Shown: in pieces, positions 59,042 to 64,000 of the stretch
How positions within the stretch are numbered: position 1 is the first letter of the stretch
Layout of the letters: each line of letters starts with the position of its first letter
Made by a program: the position numbers and the translations under genes
Notes under the pieces: model-generated
Told to the model about the DNA's origin: nothing
Databases searched by the model: none
The model's input: only the letters and a program-made list of their open reading frames with translations
Assembly: GCF_030499575.1 (NCBI RefSeq)
Contig: NZ_JASTLC010000001.1
Span: 8,270,001 to 8,334,000, forward strand
Source: Streptomyces sp. DG2A-72
GTDB lineage: Bacteria > Actinomycetota > Actinomycetes > Streptomycetales > Streptomycetaceae
Direction of reading: 5' to 3'
DNA length: 64,000 bases

Positions 59042-60676
59042 TCAGGCCTGCGGCCTGGACCGGTCCACCACCGACGTCAGGTCCAGGGTGGGCGGAAGGG
59101 TGCCGAACGCTGCTCCGCCGTCTGTGCCCAGGCGTGACGCGCAGAAGGCGTCGGCTACCTCCGGGGGTGCGTACTGGACCAGTAGGGAGCCCTGAAGGAC
59201 CAGTGCCAGGCGTTCGGTGAGGCGTCGGGCCCTTGCCTCGATGCCGTCCATGTCGGCGAGGTCGGTCAGGAGGTCCTTGATCGCTGCGTCCAGGCGGTGA
59301 TCGGCGCCGCGTGCTCGGCCGACCTCCTGGAGGTAGGCGTTGAGGGCCTGTGGTTCGCGGCGTAGCGCCCGCAGTACGTCGAGGGCCTGGACGTTGCCGG
59401 CGCCCTCCCAGATCGAGTTGAGGGGTGACTCGCGTACCAGCCGCGGCAGGCCGGATTCTTCGACGTAACCGTTTCCGCCCAGGCACTCGGCCGCTTCCAC
59501 CGTCATCGGCGTACAGCGCTTCGTCACCCAGTACTTGGCGGCCGGCACCGCCAGCCGCAGCAGTGCCTGCTCCTGTTCGCCGCCGTCGTCGTAGGCGGCT
59601 GCGAGCCGCAGGGCGAGCGTGGTCGCCGCTTCCGACTCCAGTGCCAGATCGGCCAGTACGTTGCGCATGAGCGGCTTGTCGAGGAGTTTCCCGCCGAACG
59701 CCTCGCGGTGGGTGCAGTGATGCACCGCCTGTACGACGGCCTGCCGCATCAGGCCCGCCGAGCCAAGCACGCAGTCGAGCCGGGTCGCGGCCACCATGTC
59801 GATGATGGTGCGCACTCCGCGCCCCTCGTCGCCGACCCGGCGTGCCCAGGTCCCGTCGAACTCGACCTCGCTGGAGGCGTTCGACCGGTTGCCCAGCTTG
59901 TCCTTGAGCCGCTGGAGGAGAAACACATTGCGGGTGCCGTCCTCCAGCACGCGCGGGACGAGAAAGCAGGTCAGGCCCTCCGGAGCCTGCGCCAGCACCA
60001 GAAACCCGTCGGACATCGGTGCCGAGCAGAACCACTTGTGCCCGGTCAGCGCATACGTCCCGGCCTCGGCCAGCGGCACGGCGGACGTCTTATTCGCGCG
60101 TACGTCGCTGCCGCCCTGCTTCTCCGTCATGCCCATCCCGAACAGCGCCCCGGCCTTCAACGGCGCCGGGCGCAGCTCACGGTCGTAGATCATGGACGTC
60201 AGCCGCGGCTCCCACTCGGCGGCCAGCGCCGGGTCGGTGCGCAGCGCGGGCACCGCCGCGTGAGTCATCGACAGCGGGCAGCAGTTGCCCGCGTCGACCT
60301 GCGTCCACACCAGGAACGCCGCCGCCCGCCGCAGATGTCCGCCGGGCCGGCCCCAGGCCGCGGTCAGGCCGGCCGAGACGCCCTTGCCGAGCAGCCGGTG
60401 CCAGGCCGGATGGAAGTCGACCTCGTCGATCCGACGGCCGTAGCGGTCATGGGTGCGCAGCCGGGGCGGATACTCGTTCGCCTGGACGCCCCACTCCTGC
60501 ACCTGCGCCGAGCCGGCGGTGCGGCCGAGCGCCGCCAGCTCGCCGCGGACCTCGTCGAGGAGGGCGGGGTCGAGGTGCCGTTCGACGGCCTCGGTCAGGG
60601 CCTTGTCGGCGCTGTAGACGTCGTATCCGACCAGCGGTGGGGTCTGGTTGGTCACGGTATGGGTATTGCCGGACAT
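59042..60676 (-). CDS. AidB-like acyl-CoA dehydrogenase
   Basis: A 544-aa flavoprotein of the AidB/isovaleryl-CoA dehydrogenase group. AidB hallmarks: KAGALFGMGMTEKQGGSDVRANKT, and the C-terminal block AECLGGNGYVEESGLPRLVRESPLNSIWEGAGN. E. coli AidB binds DNA and FAD and belongs to the alkylation response; dehydrogenase activity is weak. The substrate here is unknown. Start ATG 60676 lies within a longer open frame. Confidence 0.9.
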   Translation of the reverse strand: MSGNTHTVTNQTPPLVGYDVYSADKALTEAVERHLDPALLDEVRGELAALGRTAGSAQVQEWGVQANEYPPRLRTHDRYGRRIDEVDFHPAWHRLLGKGVSAGLTAAWGRPGGHLRRAAAFLVWTQVDAGNCCPLSMTHAAVPALRTDPALAAEWEPRLTSMIYDRELRPAPLKAGALFGMGMTEKQGGSDVRANKTSAVPLAEAGTYALTGHKWFCSAPMSDGFLVLAQAPEGLTCFLVPRVLEDGTRNVFLLQRLKDKLGNRSNASSEVEFDGTWARRVGDEGRGVRTIIDMVAATRLDCVLGSAGLMRQAVVQAVHHCTHREAFGGKLLDKPLMRNVLADLALESEAATTLALRLAAAYDDGGEQEQALLRLAVPAAKYWVTKRCTPMTVEAAECLGGNGYVEESGLPRLVRESPLNSIWEGAGNVQALDVLRALRREPQALNAYLQEVGRARGADHRLDAAIKDLLTDLADMDGIEARARRLTERLALVLQGSLLVQYAPPEVADAFCASRLGTDGGAAFGTLPPTLDLTSVVDRSRPQA

Positions 60677-60809
60677 GTCTGCGAACCTACCCCTCGGTAC
60701 GGCGAGGGTCACCACACTGGCACGCCACGCCTCACATGGGACGGACGCGGTGACCCGGCCGCGCCACCGGGGGATGAGCCGAGCCTCCCGCGGCGGATAC
60801 CTTTAGTTC

Positions 60810-61961
60810 GTGCAGCCAGCAAGTGAATCCCCCGAGACGCCCCCCTCAGGCCGTCTCCACCGGGCTCGTGCCCTCTACCGGAACGTCTCCAAGCGCCGGA
60901 CCGCCTGGCTGTTGCTCAAGGACACCGTCAACTCGTGCATCGAGTACCGGATCCTGGGTCTCGCGGCGGAGGCGGCGTTCTTCACGCTGCTGTCCGTCCC
61001 CCCGCTGCTGCTGAGCATGATCGGGCTGCTCGGCTACGTCGACGACTGGACCGGCACCGACACCATCAGCAGCCTGGAGACGAACATCCTGGAGGCCTCC
61101 CGCACGGTCCTGTCGGACAAGGGGGTCTCGCAGATCGCCCAGCCGATCCTGGACGACGTGATGAAGGGCGGCCGCCCCGACGTCATCTCCATCGGCTTTC
61201 TGTTCGCGCTGTGGTCGGGATCGCGTGCGGTAAACGTTTTCATAGACACGATCACCGTGATGTACGGCCTCGACGGCGTCCGCGGCATCGTCAAGACACG
61301 GCTGGTCGCCTTCGTGCTCTTCCTGGTGGCCCTGGTGATCGGCTCGGTCGCGCTGCCGCTGATGGTGGCGGGGCCGGACGCGGTGCTGAACGTCCTGCCG
61401 TGGTCGGAGACCCTTGTGCAGGTGCTGTACTGGCCCGTCGTCATCGTGCTGTCCATCGCGTTCCTGACGACGCTGTACCACGTGTCCGTGCCGGTGCGCT
61501 CGCCGTGGATCGAGGACGTGCCCGGCGCCCTGGTCGCCCTCGCGATGTGGGTCCTGGGCAGCTTCCTGCTGCGGATCTACCTGACCAACACGGTCGAGGG
61601 CGCCACCATCTACGGCTCGCTGGCCGCCGCCGTGGCCGTGATGCTGTGGATCGGCGTGTCCGCCTTCGCCGTCCTGGTCGGGGCCGCCGTCAACGCCGCC
61701 ATCGACCGGGTCTGGCCGGCCGCCGCCACCGCCGCGGCCCGCGCCGCCAACGAGCGGATGCGCGAGGCCCAGGTCGCCGAGTACGTCGCCCGCGCCGCCG
61801 CCCACCGCGGCGACACCGACCCCGACGACCCGGACATGCCGTCCGAGTTCCCCGAACGCTGGTCCCGCTTCCTCCCCCCGGAGGACGTGACCTCACGCCT
61901 GCGCACCCATGCGAAGAGCGCACCGAAGGGGGAGGAAGCGGGGACGCCGGAGGGGCAGTGA
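60810..61961 (+). CDS. YihY/BrkB-family membrane protein
   Basis: A 383-aa inner-membrane protein with about six helices after a 50-aa basic N-terminus (LLKDTVNSCIEYRILGLAAEAAFFTLLSVPP is the family start). The C-terminal 100 residues are cytoplasmic and charged. Function of the family is unsettled (once called ribonuclease BN in error). Start GTG 60810 has no ribosome binding site and TACCTT (60798-60803) at -10 distance, indicating a leaderless mRNA. Confidence 0.9.
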   Translation: MQPASESPETPPSGRLHRARALYRNVSKRRTAWLLLKDTVNSCIEYRILGLAAEAAFFTLLSVPPLLLSMIGLLGYVDDWTGTDTISSLETNILEASRTVLSDKGVSQIAQPILDDVMKGGRPDVISIGFLFALWSGSRAVNVFIDTITVMYGLDGVRGIVKTRLVAFVLFLVALVIGSVALPLMVAGPDAVLNVLPWSETLVQVLYWPVVIVLSIAFLTTLYHVSVPVRSPWIEDVPGALVALAMWVLGSFLLRIYLTNTVEGATIYGSLAAAVAVMLWIGVSAFAVLVGAAVNAAIDRVWPAAATAAARAANERMREAQVAEYVARAAAHRGDTDPDDPDMPSEFPERWSRFLPPEDVTSRLRTHAKSAPKGEEAGTPEGQ

Positions 61962-61978
61962 GGTCCGCTCGGTCCCGG

Positions 61979-62815
61979 TCAGCGTTTCCAGGCGCCGGCC
62001 GCCGCTGATTCCCGTACGAAATCCGAGAAGTCCCGCGCCTGGCGCCCCAGCACCTGCCGCACCCCGGCCGTGACGTGGGCGTTGCGCCCGTCCAGCAGCC
62101 CTTCGAAGACCTCCACCAGGAAGTCCGCCTCCTCGGCCGGGACGCCGAAGCCGGTCAGGAACTCCCCGTACGCCCGCGCCTGCACCGGCGTGTACCTCAG
62201 CTCGATCCCGGTGGCCGCGGCGATCTCCGCCACCGCCTGCCGGAAGCTCAGCAGCCGCGGCCCCGTCAGCTCGAGCGTCCGCCCCACATACCGCTCCCCG
62301 GACGTCAGCACGGCCGCGACCACGTCCCCGATGTCCCGCACGTCCAGGAACGGCTCGGGCACCTCACCGGCCGGGAACACCAGCTCGCCCGTCTGCACCA
62401 GCCCCTCCGCGAGCAGCCCCTCGCTGAAGTTCTGCGCGAACCACGCGCACCGCACGATCGTCCAGTCCGCCCCGGACGACGTAAGCGCCTCCTCGGTCGC
62501 CGGCGCCTGCTCCTCACCACGCGCCGACAGCAGCACCAGGTGCCGTACGCCGAGCCCCACCGCCTCCCGGGCGAGCGCGCCGATGCCCTCGGCCGCCGCG
62601 GGGGAGCCGACGTCGGACGGGTACATCAGATACGCCGCGTCGGCGTCGCGCAGGGTGACCGCCCACGTCGTCGGGTCCTCCCAGTCGAAACCGCGAGCGC
62701 GCGAGGCCGCTCGCACGCTCAGGCCGGCGCCCCGCAGGGAGTCGGCGACCCGGCTGCCGGTCCGCCCGGAGGCGCCGGTCACCACAACCGTCATGTTCTG
62801 CGTGTTCTCCGTCAT
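61979..62815 (-). CDS. NmrA-like NAD(P)-binding oxidoreductase
   Basis: A 278-aa Rossmann protein; nucleotide loop VVTGASGRTGSRVADSLRGAG and HLVLLSARGEEQAP place it with the NmrA/QOR2-type atypical short-chain reductases. The catalytic Tyr-Lys pair is absent, as usual for the group. Start 62815 has GGAGG only 1 nt before the ATG, so ATG 62794 may be the real start. It is divergent from the AraC regulator at 62896, a typical pairing where the regulator controls the reductase. Confidence 0.85.
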   Translation of the reverse strand: MTENTQNMTVVVTGASGRTGSRVADSLRGAGLSVRAASRARGFDWEDPTTWAVTLRDADAAYLMYPSDVGSPAAAEGIGALAREAVGLGVRHLVLLSARGEEQAPATEEALTSSGADWTIVRCAWFAQNFSEGLLAEGLVQTGELVFPAGEVPEPFLDVRDIGDVVAAVLTSGERYVGRTLELTGPRLLSFRQAVAEIAAATGIELRYTPVQARAYGEFLTGFGVPAEEADFLVEVFEGLLDGRNAHVTAGVRQVLGRQARDFSDFVRESAAAGAWKR

Positions 62816-62895
62816 GCCTCCAGTCAACGGCCGCGCGCCCCAACAGCCCATCGCTGAACGGCTCATTCCCATACGTGCGCGTCTACTCTGGCCCC

Positions 62896-63870
62896 ATGGA
62901 CGCTCTCGCAGGCCTTCTCGAGGGTCCACGCGCGCGTGGCGCCTTCATGATCCGTGCGTGCTTCGAGCCGCCGTGGGCGATTCGCATCGAGGACCGCGCC
63001 CCGCTCACGGTGATGCTGATGGTCCGCGGCGCCGCCTGGATCCTGCCGGATTCGGGCGAGCGAAGCGAGACGGGGGTCCCCCCGGCCGAAGGCCGGGGGA
63101 GGCTTCGGCTGACGCCCGGCGACCTGGCGATCGCCCGCGGCCCGGACCCGTACACCTGCGCCGACGACCCCGGCACCGCCCCGCAGGCCCTCATCCTGCC
63201 GGGCCAGGAGTGCCGCTACCCCGACGGCCGCTCCCTGAACGGCTCCATGGACCTCGGCGTCCGCACCTGGGGCGACCGGCTCGACGGCTCCGCGGTGATG
63301 CTGATCGGCACCTACCCGATGGAGGGCGAGATCAGCGGCCGGCTGCTGGACGCGCTGCCGCCGCTGATCACCCTCACCTCCGACGTGTGGCAGTGCCCGC
63401 TCACCCCGCTGCTCATGGAGGAGATCGTCCGCGACGAGCCGGGCCAGGAGGTCGTCCTGGACCGGCTTCTCGACCTGCTGGTCATCGCCGCGCTGCGGGC
63501 CTGGTTCTCTCGCCCCGACGCGGAGGCCCCCGCCTGGTACCGGGCCCTGGCCGACCCCGTCGTCGGCCGCGTCCTGCGTCTCGTCCAGGACGACCCGGCC
63601 CACCCCTGGACGGTCGCCTCCCTCGCCGCCAAGGCCGGCGTCTCCCGGGCCGCCCTCGCCCGCCGCTTCACCGACCTCGTGGGCGAGCCCCCGATGTCCT
63701 ACCTCACCGGCTGGCGCCTAGCCCTGGCCGCCGACCGCCTCCGCGCCACCGACGACACCATCGCCGCCATCGCCCGCCACGTCGGCTACGGCAGCGCATT
63801 CGCCCTGTCCAACGCCTTCAAGAGGGTGTACGGCGTCAGTCCGCAGGAGCATCGGACGCGGGTGGGGTAG
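62896..63870 (+). CDS. AraC-family regulator carrying an in-frame palindromic insertion
   Basis: A 324-aa regulator. The N-terminal cupin-like domain (PPWAIRIEDRAPLTVMLMVRG to about 190) is of the cupin_6 AraC type; the C-terminal 100 residues hold the two helix-turn-helices (WTVASLAAKAGVSRAALARRF, and IAAIARHVGYGSAFALSNAFKR). Residues about 54-70 (GERSETGVPPAEGRGRL) come from a dispersed palindrome inserted in frame into the cupin domain. TACTCT (62884-62889) 6 nt before the ATG and no ribosome binding site suggest a leaderless mRNA. It is divergent from the NmrA-like reductase gene. The insertion may or may not impair ligand sensing. Confidence 0.88.
   Translation: MDALAGLLEGPRARGAFMIRACFEPPWAIRIEDRAPLTVMLMVRGAAWILPDSGERSETGVPPAEGRGRLRLTPGDLAIARGPDPYTCADDPGTAPQALILPGQECRYPDGRSLNGSMDLGVRTWGDRLDGSAVMLIGTYPMEGEISGRLLDALPPLITLTSDVWQCPLTPLLMEEIVRDEPGQEVVLDRLLDLLVIAALRAWFSRPDAEAPAWYRALADPVVGRVLRLVQDDPAHPWTVASLAAKAGVSRAALARRFTDLVGEPPMSYLTGWRLALAADRLRATDDTIAAIARHVGYGSAFALSNAFKRVYGVSPQEHRTRVG
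63061..63107. repeat. dispersed GGGGGTCCCCCC palindrome inside the AraC gene
   Basis: Outer arms CGAAGC (63061-63066) and GCTTCG (63102-63107) enclose GGGGGTCCCCCC and the stem CCCCCGGCC-GAA-GGCCGGGGG. It matches the inner element at 841-880. The reading frame stays open through it. Confidence 0.75.
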
Positions 63871-63917
63871 GACGACGCGCGTGCCCCTGCCGCGGGCGGA
63901 GTCGTAGCCTTTCGTAC

Positions 63918-64000
63918 GTGTACACCGAGCGGGCGTCCAGGCTGCCGGGCGCGGTCGTGTGGCGCCGGACCATCGAGGACCCTGTCGTCCGGCCTGTGCT
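63918..64000 (+). CDS. start of an AraC-type regulator (partial)
   Basis: The first 27 codons of a frame beginning at GTG 63918 (MYTERASRLPGAVVWRR, then RTIEDPVVRPV). This opening matches the N-terminus of DUF6597-type AraC regulators. TAGCCT at 63905-63910 lies 7 nt before the GTG with no ribosome binding site, so the transcript is probably leaderless. The gene runs off the window. Confidence 0.6.
   Translation, partial: MYTERASRLPGAVVWRRTIEDPVVRPV

Noticed and set aside
61979..62815. NmrA-like gene as a classical short-chain dehydrogenase
   Set aside because: The Tyr-x3-Lys pair of classical enzymes is not present; the sequence fits the atypical NmrA group better.

Overview
The window is a piece of a Streptomyces chromosome. 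Evidence: very high G+C with G/C-rich third codon positions, a two-domain geosmin synthase, a Streptomyces subtilisin inhibitor, a streptomycete-type gas vesicle operon, rare TTA (bldA-type) leucine codons in only two recognised genes, many GTG starts, and many genes with no ribosome binding site but a -10-like hexamer 12-13 nt before the start codon. No tRNA, rRNA, transposase, phage gene or CRISPR array was seen. The content reads as core/arm-proximal chromosome rather than one large biosynthetic cluster.

Layout. 1-3.4 kb: gamma-butyrolactone-receptor-like TetR regulator with an ARE-like operator, ARMT1-type phosphatase and a convergent cytochrome P450. 3.5-8.5 kb: five-gene operon with a SsuABC/THI5-type importer wrapped around a benzoylformate-decarboxylase-like ThDP enzyme. 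8.5-14.7 kb: Tat-exported EEP-family hydrolase, geosmin synthase, a CTP-synthase-C-terminal-like amidotransferase divergent from a LysR regulator, and a membrane-anchored PDZ protein. 14.9-17 kb: M24 aminopeptidase and an APH-fold protein that has lost its catalytic residues. 17.1-27.8 kb: trehalose-from-glycogen genes treZ, treY and glgX/treX, interrupted by a DUF1707-FHA protein and a module of two M14 carboxypeptidases with a translationally coupled SSI protease inhibitor. 27.9-30.1 kb: a copper amine oxidase apparently split into two exported polypeptides. 30.2-33.4 kb: HEPN protein, DEDDh exonuclease, intact APH-type kinase. 33.5-37.9 kb: ATPase-less sugar ABC operon (TTA codon in its first gene) and an OleD/Mgt-type macrolide glycosyltransferase. 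37.9-41.5 kb: MMPL exporter, DUF1697 and DUF4440 proteins. 41.6-45.6 kb: gas vesicle operon gvpO-A-F-G-J-L-S-K. 45.6-55.1 kb: leftward sulfur operon: leader peptide, sulfite reductase, 59-aa zinc ribbon, cysH, cysC, cysD, cysN, ssuA, ssuB, ssuC, sirohydrochlorin chelatase. 55.2-64 kb: GNAT, unknown exported protein, GAF-domain regulator, AidB-like acyl-CoA dehydrogenase, BrkB/YihY membrane protein, NmrA-like reductase, an AraC regulator interrupted in frame by a dispersed palindrome, and the start of another AraC-type regulator.

Functional links. The sulfur operon couples sulfate activation and reduction, sulfonate uptake and siroheme synthesis behind one leader peptide and operator. glgX/treX, treY and treZ together convert glycogen to trehalose. 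The M14-SSI pair carries a TTA codon in the protease, which would tie a protease and its co-translated inhibitor to bldA-dependent development. The sugar ABC transporter has no ATPase and presumably borrows a shared MsiK-like one.

The most unusual observations are the palindromic element that sits alone inside an AraC coding sequence in frame and is nested inside a second dispersed repeat elsewhere in the window, the M14/SSI module, the split amine oxidase with an altered cofactor motif, the APH pseudokinase, and a clustering of the 12-bp palindrome CACGCGCGCGTG through the trehalose region. Functions rest on motif reading by eye; no database search was possible.
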